A stretch of 63,321 nt of DNA, from positions 1 through 63,321 of the forward strand of contig DNUZ01000032.1 of NCBI GenBank assembly GCA_003507655.1, in the 5' to 3' direction. The position numbers and the translations under genes are program-made. Positions within the stretch are counted from its first letter, which is position 1. Each line of letters opens with the position of its first letter. The notes beneath the pieces were generated by a model that was not told the origin of the DNA, searched no databases, and worked only from the letters and a program-made list of their open reading frames with translations. Positions 17,280 through 24,405 of the stretch are shown here, piece by piece. Source of the DNA: Lachnospiraceae bacterium. Its GTDB lineage: Bacteria; Bacillota; Clostridia; Lachnospirales; Lachnospiraceae.

Positions 17280-17981
17280 ATGGAGGTTATTATTATTGAT
17301 TACGCTGAGTATGTATCTCAATGTCAAAGAAGAGAAGTGCCAACCGACAGGATTTTAACAGAAGATGAATTTTTAGAAGAGAGAGAACAAGAGATCAGTA
17401 AGCTGGTTTTACGGTTAGAAGCATTATATCTTGAATGGTCATATTGCAGAGAAGAAGGAACGACCAGTCCGCGATGGACAGATGGGGAAGAGTTAAACTT
17501 TATAAGAAGGAAGATAGAACAGGGAAAAAGGCAGTTAGAAGTGTATAGTCAGAATACAGGAGAATTTATTGAAATCTGTAGAAAAGAGCTGCCGCCTGTC
17601 ATGCCAGTGTATTTTATGGTTGCACCGGAAAAGATTCTGGAACAGGCAGAGGTTACATGGAAGCAGTGTGTTGAAAGTAAATCATATCATTACATTATAT
17701 GTAATTATAAACGAATCCCGGTGCAGTATGAGGAAAGGCATATTGCAGAAGGAATTTTGGACAAAATCAGGCAGATACAAAAAAGTATAAAGTACCGGAG
17801 CTATGTCAGATTGAAAAAATACGATGATAGCAAACCGTATATAGAAATGCTGCAAGCATCTGAAAAAAGAATAGAGGCATTGTTAGCAGAATTAGAAGAA
17901 ATGGGAGAAGTTGAACCAATCCAGCCGCCTATAAAAAAGGAGAAATATCAACAGTTGCGGTTACAGGATATGGTGCAATGA
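17280..17981 (+). CDS. Coiled-coil protein of unknown function
   Basis: ~233 residues. ATG 17280 is chosen because AGGAGGG ends 6 bp upstream; the in-frame ATG at 17274 touches it. Largely alpha-helical and charged with coiled-coil stretches at ~25-75 and ~175-215. Its N-terminus (DYAEYVSQCQRREVP...TEDE) resembles those of two smaller element genes at 20253 and 21083. No known domain. Confidence 0.65.
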   Translation: MEVIIIDYAEYVSQCQRREVPTDRILTEDEFLEEREQEISKLVLRLEALYLEWSYCREEGTTSPRWTDGEELNFIRRKIEQGKRQLEVYSQNTGEFIEICRKELPPVMPVYFMVAPEKILEQAEVTWKQCVESKSYHYIICNYKRIPVQYEERHIAEGILDKIRQIQKSIKYRSYVRLKKYDDSKPYIEMLQASEKRIEALLAELEEMGEVEPIQPPIKKEKYQQLRLQDMVQ

Positions 17982-17987
17982 TAGATT

Positions 17988-18018
17988 ACAGGGTCATGTA
18001 CTCTGTTATTTTTTTTGC
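17988..18018 (+). terminator. Terminator before the transfer operon
   Basis: ACAGGGT...ACTCTGT hairpin followed by a run of eight T. Confidence 0.7.
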
Positions 18019-18111
18019 TTTTGCAATCCCGGACAAGAAGGAGGGAAACAGAGCTGTCCACGCAAAGCAAGTAACAATTAAGACAAAAACAAATTTTAGG
18101 AGGAAACATTT

Positions 18112-18432
18112 ATGGATTTAAAACATGTAGTACCAGATATGGAGAAAACATTTGGAAGGCTGACCTTTGGAGGAGAAGGAGAGGCAGAAGTAACCCGTGG
18201 CAGAAATTCAAGACCGCTTTCAAGAACGTATAATCTTTTTTCGGATGTGCAGAGAGCAGATGATATTTCCGTAAAGATCACGGGAAATGTAGGGCAGCAT
18301 GCCTTTGAGTTTATGGAAGAGGTAGAGCTGGTAAATCCGAAAATTGTGGCAACCGGAAAGAATATCAACGGATTTGGTTATACGGATTATCAGTTGATCG
18401 CAGATGATATTAAAAAGAAAGGACAGAAATAA
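18112..18432 (+). CDS. YdcP/DUF961 family protein (Tn916 Orf23-like)
   Basis: 106 residues with the family layout: MEKTFGRLTFGGEGEAE, a central LSRTYNLFSDVQRADDISV and the C-terminal EEVELVNPKIVATG. DUF961 proteins open the transfer operon of Tn916 and ICEBs1 (Orf22/23, YdcP). Their exact role is not established. Strong AGGAGG 7-8 bp before ATG. Confidence 0.85.
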   Translation: MDLKHVVPDMEKTFGRLTFGGEGEAEVTRGRNSRPLSRTYNLFSDVQRADDISVKITGNVGQHAFEFMEEVELVNPKIVATGKNINGFGYTDYQLIADDIKKKGQK

Positions 18433-18466
18433 TCACAGAAAGGTATAGATTAAAGGAGGAAAAAAC

Positions 18467-18856
18467 ATGAGATTAGCAGAAGGAATTGTGATTGATAAGG
18501 AAAAAACATTTGGAACATTATATTTTTCTTCAATGAGAAGAGAAGTCTTTGAACGTGATGAGGAAGGAAATCCGACCACTACTTTGAAAGAACGTACTTA
18601 TGACTTAAAATCTAAAACGGCAGGAATGATGATCCAGGTAAGTATTCCGGCAAGCGTGGAAGAAAAGAAATTTGATTATGATGCAGAGGTGGAACTTGTA
18701 AACCCGATCGTTGACACGGTGGCAAATGCAACATACCGTGGAGCAGATGTCAACTGGTATATTAAAGCAGATGACATTATCGCCAGAAAGGGAAGCAGCA
18801 CAGGAACAGCTAAGGATGCAGTAAAGAAGCCGGAGGAAAATCATAAAGTAGGATAA
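18467..18856 (+). CDS. YdcP/DUF961 family protein (Tn916 Orf22-like)
   Basis: 129 residues, a paralogue of the preceding gene: DKEKTFGTLYFSS, RTYDLKS, then EVELVNPIVDTVA and a short Lys-rich tail. Tn916 likewise carries two tandem copies. 34 bp after the first copy, with its own AAAGGAGG. Confidence 0.85.
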   Translation: MRLAEGIVIDKEKTFGTLYFSSMRREVFERDEEGNPTTTLKERTYDLKSKTAGMMIQVSIPASVEEKKFDYDAEVELVNPIVDTVANATYRGADVNWYIKADDIIARKGSSTGTAKDAVKKPEENHKVG

Positions 18857-18865
18857 AGGTGTCGG

Positions 18866-20227
18866 ATGATGAAGAAGGTAATAAGAACGTCAGGGCGACG
18901 TATCCGCAAAACAGATGAAAATCTGGTTTTTCATACAATACTTTCTTCCTGTCTGGGAATTTTTATAGTTGTTTTATTTTGTTTTTATGGAAAGCGGTTA
19001 TCACAGATAAACTGGTCAGAGGTTAATCTGAAAAAGATAGGGAGTATGCGACTGACTCCTTATTTTTTTACCGCAATTTCCATAGCAGCTATTTTATGCA
19101 TTCTGGTAATATGTTGGTTTTACAATTATAAAAGGGATGTATGGAAGCAGCTTGTACACAGACAGGCACTGGCACGGATGATCTTGGAAAACGGATGGTA
19201 TGAATCAAAAACAGGTCAGAACAGCGGCTGGTTTAAAGACGCTCCTTCCGGGAGTTCTAAGGAAGTCATTACATGGTTTCCTAGAATGTATTACAAAATG
19301 GAAAATGGGGAAGTCATAGTGCGTGTTAAGATCACGATGGGAAAGTATCAGGAGCAGTACCTTCATTTAGAAAAGAAACTGGAAACAGGATTGTATTGTG
19401 AACTTACAGACCGGGTCTTAACGGATTCCTATGTGGAATATACACTTTTGTATGATATGATTGCGAATCGTATCAGCATAGATGAAGTAAAAGCCGGGAA
19501 CGGAAAGTTACGGCTTATGAAAAATTTATGGTGGGAATATGATTCCCTGCCGCATATGCTGATCGCAGGAGGAACCGGAGGAGGAAAGACATACTTTATC
19601 CTGACCATTATTGAGGCATTGCTTCGGACAGACGCAGGAATCCGTATTTTAGATCCGAAAAATGCAGATCTGGCGGATTTAGCAAGTGTTATGCCGAATG
19701 TATATTATCGAAAAGATGATATGATCGACTGCATCAATGAGTTTTATGAAGAGATGATGGAACGTTCGGAAACAATGAAGCAGCTGCCGAATTATAAGAC
19801 GGGAGAGAATTATGCATATCTGGGATTGCCGGCACAGTTCTTGATTTTTGATGAATACGTTGCTTTCATGGAAATGTTAGGGAGCAGGGAAAATCAGGAA
19901 GTCTTAAATAAGCTGAAACAGATTGTTATGCTAGGACGGCAGGCGGGATATTTCCTGATCCTGGCATGCCAAAGACCAGATGCGAAGTATTTAGGAGATG
20001 GAATCCGTGATCAGTTTAATTTTAGGGTAGCACTTGGAAGGATGTCAGAACTTGGTTATGGAATGATGTTTGGAGAAACCAATAAAGATTTTTTCCTGAA
20101 GCGGCTAAAAGGCAGAGGATATGTGGATGCCGGAACAAGTGTTATCAGTGAGTTTTATACGCCACTGGTACCAAAGGGACATGATTTTTTAAATACTATT
20201 GGAGGACTCATAAAGGAGAAAGATTAA
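18866..20227 (+). CDS. tcpA: TcpA/FtsK-SpoIIIE type coupling protein (Tn916 Orf21-like)
   Basis: 453 residues. Two membrane spans near residues 27-45 and 68-88, then an FtsK/HerA ATPase: Walker A GGTGGGKT at ~235-242, Walker B FLIFDEYVAF, and the CQRPDAKYLGDGIRDQFNFR segment. It would couple the relaxase-bound strand to the transfer channel at the membrane. Length and neighbours match Tn916 Orf21. ATG 18869 is an equally good start. Confidence 0.9.
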   Translation: MMKKVIRTSGRRIRKTDENLVFHTILSSCLGIFIVVLFCFYGKRLSQINWSEVNLKKIGSMRLTPYFFTAISIAAILCILVICWFYNYKRDVWKQLVHRQALARMILENGWYESKTGQNSGWFKDAPSGSSKEVITWFPRMYYKMENGEVIVRVKITMGKYQEQYLHLEKKLETGLYCELTDRVLTDSYVEYTLLYDMIANRISIDEVKAGNGKLRLMKNLWWEYDSLPHMLIAGGTGGGKTYFILTIIEALLRTDAGIRILDPKNADLADLASVMPNVYYRKDDMIDCINEFYEEMMERSETMKQLPNYKTGENYAYLGLPAQFLIFDEYVAFMEMLGSRENQEVLNKLKQIVMLGRQAGYFLILACQRPDAKYLGDGIRDQFNFRVALGRMSELGYGMMFGETNKDFFLKRLKGRGYVDAGTSVISEFYTPLVPKGHDFLNTIGGLIKEKD

Positions 20228-20252
20228 TTAGCAGAAAAAGGAGAGGATACAG

Positions 20253-20495
20253 ATGGATGTCAGTATTGTTAACTATGATGAATATGAAAATGCCTGTGAA
20301 CATCATGGAGTTATTCCAAAATCGGAAGAGGATATCAAAGAAGAAGTTCTGTATGGTGCAGGAATCCGGCATGAGCTGCAGGTAGGAGGATCTATAACAA
20401 TAAACACATGGAATGACGATGTCAAAGAATATTACGACTTAAAGAAAACAGAAGATGATCAATATGAAATCCGGTTTATCCTGTTTATGACATAA
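20253..20495 (+). CDS. Small acidic protein, element accessory
   Basis: 80 residues, strongly acidic. Opens MDVSIVNYDEYENACEHHGV, sharing the Y-x-E-Y/F-x-x-A/Q pattern with the proteins at 17280 and 21083. Good ribosome site AAAGGAGAGG. Function unknown; the acidic character would fit a DNA-mimic or partner-binding protein, but that is speculation. Confidence 0.6.
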   Translation: MDVSIVNYDEYENACEHHGVIPKSEEDIKEEVLYGAGIRHELQVGGSITINTWNDDVKEYYDLKKTEDDQYEIRFILFMT

Positions 20496-20542
20496 GATAG
20501 GGTAGCGTTGGATATATAAGGTTGTTGAAGGAGGATAATTAC

Positions 20543-21004
20543 ATGAAAGAAATGGTTGAAAGATGTTTAGTTACTGTAGGAAAAGATGAGAATCAGACCG
20601 GTATGGTGGTGTTTCCGTATAATGAAGAGGATGTGTTAGAACGTTTTGGTGTTGAAACGACTAAGGAATTAAAATTTGTAGATCATCCGGAATCAAAAGT
20701 AAGTGTCGCACAGTTTAACTATATTATAGGAGAATCAGAGGCAAGGTCAGCTAAGATCGAAGAGCAGATTAATGCAAGTGTTCGTTTCCTGATTAACCGT
20801 TTGAAAGAAAATCCGGAATGGAAAGGTACACAGGATACTGTTCCACTGGGCTATGAGGATGCCATTATATGGAATTGGTGCATGAAAGAAGATTATCATC
20901 ATCCGGATGAGAAAGTAAAGGTGTGGTATTATGGGCGTGAATTAAAGGTATTTTACGGCGAGAAAAATAATGACAATGAGAAGAAAGGAAAGAGATCAAA
21001 ATAA
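20543..21004 (+). CDS. Conserved-looking soluble protein of unknown function
   Basis: 153 residues. ATG 20543 is taken because AAGGAGG (20528-20534) fits it. Soluble, no membrane segment; an N-terminal alpha/beta part (CLVTVGKDENQTGMVVFPYN), a central helix-rich part and a Lys-rich tail (EKKGKRSK). Sits between the coupling protein and oriT with two other small accessory genes. No family recognised. Confidence 0.6.
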   Translation: MKEMVERCLVTVGKDENQTGMVVFPYNEEDVLERFGVETTKELKFVDHPESKVSVAQFNYIIGESEARSAKIEEQINASVRFLINRLKENPEWKGTQDTVPLGYEDAIIWNWCMKEDYHHPDEKVKVWYYGRELKVFYGEKNNDNEKKGKRSK

Positions 21005-21023
21005 TTACATGAAGATCAGTAGG

Positions 21024-21058
21024 GCAGCGGATTATACAAAGATATAGTCCGCTGTTTT
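21024..21058 (+). terminator. Hairpin between accessory genes
   Basis: CAGCGGA...TCCGCTG hairpin followed by TTTTAATTT. Confidence 0.55.
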
Positions 21059-21082
21059 AATTTAAAACAAGGTGGTGGAAAT

Positions 21083-21346
21083 ATGTATATGATGACAAAT
21101 TATGATGAGTTCAAATCAGCATTTCAATCGGTGTCTAAAGATAAGCCGGTTCCTGAAGAAGAAATTCTTCTTATTGCAGAAGCAAAAGTTGACAGAGATT
21201 TGAAAGGACAAGGAGAGCCGGTTCATTTTGATATTGTAGCATTAGATACCAAAAATAAAGAGGTAGTAGAGTTTAATTTTATTGCAGAAAAGTCGGAAGA
21301 GACAGAGTTTGAAGAGTGGCATATCAGATATCTTGGGATGTCATAA
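21083..21346 (+). CDS. Small acidic protein, element accessory
   Basis: 87 residues, acidic (EEEILLIAEA, EKSEETEFEEW). Its start TNYDEFKSAFQSVSKDKPVP mirrors that of the 80-residue protein at 20253. AAGGTGG lies upstream. Function unknown. Confidence 0.6.
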   Translation: MYMMTNYDEFKSAFQSVSKDKPVPEEEILLIAEAKVDRDLKGQGEPVHFDIVALDTKNKEVVEFNFIAEKSEETEFEEWHIRYLGMS

Positions 21347-21395
21347 ATCATGTAAGTAAGCTGATAATCCGACTTCGTCATCGTAGGGTGGAGCT

Positions 21396-21545
21396 TGTGG
21401 GTAACTCACATGGTTATGGAGTTGTTGGCAGGTTTGTGGGGAAGGTGTTGGAAACCTTGTGGGAAAGCCGTTTTTCTTTTCCATAGGTTTTCAATGCCTT
21501 ACCCATAAGCTGTCAATGACGGAATGTGAGTTATCCATAAATCCA
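21396..21545 (+). other. Long imperfect hairpin upstream of oriT (sso candidate)
   Basis: No gene is seen in 21347-21953. Its first part folds as one long imperfect stem: GGGTAACTCACAT near 21402 pairs with ATGTGAGTTATCC near 21525, and inner segments (GGAAACC...GGAAA with TTTCC...GGTTTTC) continue it. Long imperfect stems next to rolling-circle nick sites are typical of single-strand origins. A highly structured RNA is the alternative. Confidence 0.45.
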
Positions 21546-21578
21546 CGCTGTGTATACTTAGTAATCATCCGTTCCGTT

Positions 21579-21620
21579 CAGGCGGAGGCGGCGGCGAAGC
21601 GAAAAGCCGCAGCCGCCTGA
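21579..21620 (+). other. GC-rich hairpin in the oriT region
   Basis: CAGGCGGAGGCGGC pairs with GCCGCAGCCGCCTG across a short loop. Strikingly GC-rich in an AT-rich element; likely part of the transfer-origin architecture. Confidence 0.6.
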
Positions 21621-21640
21621 TACGGGGCGGATAAAGTCAA

Positions 21641-21669
21641 TCCCCCTGTATCTAACAGGGGGGTACAAA
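21641..21669 (+). other. oriT: Origin of transfer (oriT) nick-site hairpin
   Basis: TCCCCCTGTATCTAACAGGGGGGTACAAA lies here as CCCCC...GGGGGG with the loop TGTATCTAACA. The CTAACAGGGGGGT core is the shape of the Tn916/ICEBs1 oriT recognised by MobT-type relaxases, nicked in or near the loop. It sits ~285 bp upstream of the relaxase gene, as in Tn916. Identification is from remembered consensus plus position. Confidence 0.8.
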
Positions 21670-21740
21670 ATCTACTATCTACTATCTGATAATTACAAAA
21701 TCCCCATTAAATATGGGGAGTAGAAGAATTTGAAGTGAGT

Positions 21741-21795
21741 TGGACTTTGCAAAAAACGAGTTGGACATCGCGTGATTCCATTCATGCGATGTAGA
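21741..21795 (+). repeat. Direct repeats and hairpin downstream of oriT
   Basis: Two copies of GAGTTGGAC separated by ~21 bp (near 21737 and 21759), then ACATCGCGTG...CATGCGATGT as a hairpin. TCTACTATC is also repeated near 21672. Likely iterons for accessory or relaxase binding. Confidence 0.45.
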
Positions 21796-21953
21796 AAATA
21801 TGGATATTAAAAGGGAAAATTATCTGGAATATGGAATAAATCATAAAGCCGTAAGGAGTATTATCTTTTAGTATCAAAACAAAAAGAAAATGTGTTAAAA
21901 GAAAGCTGCTCTTTGATGTGCAACTTTCTTTTTTACAAAAAGTTGGAGTGCTT

Positions 21954-23141
21954 ATGGACTATCAAAAGAGAGTAAAAGAATTAAAGAAAAAACGTTGTGA
22001 ATTTCATGTAACACAGGATGTATTAGCACATCAGTTAGGAGTAGAAAAGACATATATTTCAAAGATTGAAAATGGAAACAGAAAAGCATCAGAACAGCTT
22101 TTAGAAGCAATGGAAAAATGTTTGGAAGAATATGATCCGGATAATCCATTAGAAATACTCTTTGACTATGTTAGGATTCGATTCCCTACAGATGAAATTA
22201 AAAAAGTAGTAGAGAAGATCATGCATCTAAGACTTGAATATTTTTTACATCAGGATTATGCCTTTTATGGTTATGCAGAGCAGTATGTCTTAGGAGATAT
22301 TACGGTTATGGTATCACCGGATAAGAAAAAAGGTATTTTATTAGAACTGAAAGGAAAAGGATGCAGGCAGTATGAACGTTATCTAAAAGCACAGAAGCGA
22401 ACATGGTATGATTTTTTAATGGAATCAAGATCCATAGGTGCAGTTATGAAGCGGATAGATCTGGCAATTAATGATTGTATCGGACTTTTAGATGTTCCAA
22501 TGTTGGCAAAAAAAGTGAAGAACGGAGAATGTATTTCCGTGTTTCGTAGTTTTCGTAATTATGAATCCGGGGAAATGTTGAGAACAAGAGATCAATATAA
22601 AAAAGAAATGGGAAACACATTATATCTGGGTTCCATGAAAAGTGAAATATATTTTTGTGTTTATGAAAAAGATTATGAACAGTATGTGAAAAATGGAATT
22701 CCTTTAGAAGAATCAAAAGTGAAGAATCGTTTTGAAATAAGACTTAAGGATGAACGTGCAGAACTGGCAGTAGATGATTTGCTTGGTAAGCAGGATGCAG
22801 GGTTTACGGCATTTGGAATCATTAATCGTTATGTCCGGTTTGTGGATAAGAAAAAAGGTAGGAAAAGAGGTGAGTGGGAATTAAATGAGAAATGGCAGCG
22901 TTTTCTTGGTATGCAGGACAGGGTTTTGCATTTGACAATGGAACCTGAACCATATACTTTTGAACGGACATTACGTTGGTTAGAAAAGCAGGTCGCTCCG
23001 ACATTGACAGTGGTAATGGAAGTGGATAAGAATAACGATACAAATGTTATGGCAGATATTATGAATCGTGTAAAATTAAAAGATCATCACGAAAAATTGA
23101 TAGAGCAGCAATCTAAAAAAGTAGAAGAATTAATCATATAA
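21954..23141 (+). CDS. mobT: MobT relaxase (Rep_trans, Tn916 Orf20-like)
   Basis: 395 residues. N-terminal XRE-type HTH (VTQDVLAHQLGVEKTYISKI), then a Rep_trans rolling-circle initiator domain with KRIDLAINDCIG, the catalytic region following, and RFEIRLKDERAELA. It would nick oriT and pilot the strand through TcpA. ATG 21954 is chosen: it has TTGGAG upstream, whereas a start further up would lie inside a hairpin (AAAGAAAG...CTTTCTTT). HTH plus Rep_trans is the known NicK/Orf20 layout. Confidence 0.9.
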   Translation: MDYQKRVKELKKKRCEFHVTQDVLAHQLGVEKTYISKIENGNRKASEQLLEAMEKCLEEYDPDNPLEILFDYVRIRFPTDEIKKVVEKIMHLRLEYFLHQDYAFYGYAEQYVLGDITVMVSPDKKKGILLELKGKGCRQYERYLKAQKRTWYDFLMESRSIGAVMKRIDLAINDCIGLLDVPMLAKKVKNGECISVFRSFRNYESGEMLRTRDQYKKEMGNTLYLGSMKSEIYFCVYEKDYEQYVKNGIPLEESKVKNRFEIRLKDERAELAVDDLLGKQDAGFTAFGIINRYVRFVDKKKGRKRGEWELNEKWQRFLGMQDRVLHLTMEPEPYTFERTLRWLEKQVAPTLTVVMEVDKNNDTNVMADIMNRVKLKDHHEKLIEQQSKKVEELII

Positions 23142-23161
23142 GAAGCAGGAGGAAATGTAAT

Positions 23162-23386
23162 ATGAATATTGGAACAAATTTACAGACTTGGCTTTTAGCA
23201 CAGGCACAGCCGATCGTTTTAGCAGCACTTGCAGTTATTGGAGTAGTGTTACTGGCGAAGAAAGAGTATACAAAATTAGTGCAGTTTGCCATTATTGCAG
23301 TTATTGCAGTGGTGCTTGTATATAATCCGGGAGGAATGAAAGATGTATTGCTCAAGGTAGGTAATAAAATCTTCGGTGCTAAATAG
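23162..23386 (+). CDS. TcpD-like small membrane protein
   Basis: 74 residues with two hydrophobic segments (PIVLAALAVIGVVLLA and FAIIAVIAVVLVY) and a short basic end. Size, topology and place right after the relaxase match the small TcpD-type membrane proteins of Tn916-like elements. Strong AGGAGG site. Its role in the channel is inferred from position. Confidence 0.7.
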   Translation: MNIGTNLQTWLLAQAQPIVLAALAVIGVVLLAKKEYTKLVQFAIIAVIAVVLVYNPGGMKDVLLKVGNKIFGAK

Positions 23387-23397
23387 GAGGGCATTTT

Positions 23398-23895
23398 ATG
23401 GATGAAATGATAGTATACATTGTTAATCTTGGAAAATATGTCGAAGGAAAAGATACAGGGGCATGGTTTCAATGCCCAGTTGACTATGAAAAGGTCAAAG
23501 AAACATTAGAACTTGATTCGGGACATGAAGAGTATGCAATCCATGATTATGATTTACCATTTGAAATAGACGAATACATAGGAATTGGAGAATTAAATCG
23601 TTTATGTAGGATGGTGGAGGAATTTGAGGAACCGGTAAAAAAGGCGTTAAAAGAACTGATAAAATGTTATGGTGATCTGGAGAGTCTTTATGAGAAAAAG
23701 GATGACATAATATATTATTTTGGGTGTGAATCAGCTTCGGATGTAGCATATTATTTTGTAAATGAATGTGGATACTTTGGAGAGGTGGCAGATAATGTTA
23801 AAATGTATATTGATTATGAAGCATTGGGAAGAGATCTTGAGTTAAGCAGAGAAATTTATGATACTGGAAAAGGAATATTTGGAATTCCTTCTTAG
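23398..23895 (+). CDS. ardA: ArdA-type antirestriction protein
   Basis: 165 residues, very acidic. The start (VYIVNLGKYVEGKDTGAWFQ) and the segment HDYDLPFEIDEYIGIGELN are characteristic of ArdA, a DNA mimic that blocks type I restriction enzymes on the incoming element. Its position between relaxase and TcpE is that of Tn916 Orf18. Confidence 0.88.
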   Translation: MDEMIVYIVNLGKYVEGKDTGAWFQCPVDYEKVKETLELDSGHEEYAIHDYDLPFEIDEYIGIGELNRLCRMVEEFEEPVKKALKELIKCYGDLESLYEKKDDIIYYFGCESASDVAYYFVNECGYFGEVADNVKMYIDYEALGRDLELSREIYDTGKGIFGIPS

Positions 23896-23898
23896 AGT

Positions 23899-23933
23899 AA
23901 GGCAGTCTGTGTCATAGATGCAGGCTGCTTTTT
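23899..23933 (+). terminator. Terminator after ardA
   Basis: GGCAGTCTG...CAGGCTGC hairpin followed by TTTTTC. Confidence 0.7.
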
Positions 23934-23938
23934 CTAAA

Positions 23939-23954
23939 ATTGCGATATCGCAAT
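23939..23954 (+). promoter_or_regulatory. 16 bp perfect palindrome upstream of tcpE
   Basis: ATTGCGATATCGCAAT, perfectly self-complementary, 29 bp before the tcpE start and right after a terminator. Good size for a dimeric repressor operator. Confidence 0.45.
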
Positions 23955-23982
23955 AAAATAAGAAAAGAAAGGATGCAGGCAG

Positions 23983-24405
23983 ATGAAAGAAATTAAAAGT
24001 TATACTAGTATCTGGAATGTGGAAAAAATCATATACAGCCTTATGAATATCAATCTTCCGATCCCATTGACTTTTACACAGATTGCGTGGTTTATGGGAG
24101 TATTGTTTGCGGATATTATTTTTAGAAATATACCACCGTTAGCATGGACGGATAATGTGCTGCTGAAGTATATTGCAATCCCAGCAGGACTTACATGGCT
24201 TATGTCGCAGAAAACATTTGACGGAAAGAAGCCATATTCATTTTTGAGATCAGTGATTGCTTATTATATAAATCCCAAAGTAACTTATGCAGGAAAGACT
24301 ATTAAGATGGAAAATGAACAGACAGAAGGAGTAATTACTGTTGTAAAAAGTTTCAGAGTTTATCCTGAAGAAAAGAGGAAAGAAGGTGTAGAGCTTGAAA
24401 AGTAA
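23983..24405 (+). CDS. tcpE: TcpE family conjugation membrane protein
   Basis: 140 residues. Starts KEIKSYTSIWNVEKIIYSL, two hydrophobic segments around residues 28-70, then PYSFLRSVIAYYINPKVTYA. This is the TcpE/Orf17/ConD pattern, a small inner-membrane subunit of Gram-positive T4SS channels. Its stop overlaps the start of the VirB4 gene by 11 bp. Confidence 0.85.
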   Translation: MKEIKSYTSIWNVEKIIYSLMNINLPIPLTFTQIAWFMGVLFADIIFRNIPPLAWTDNVLLKYIAIPAGLTWLMSQKTFDGKKPYSFLRSVIAYYINPKVTYAGKTIKMENEQTEGVITVVKSFRVYPEEKRKEGVELEK

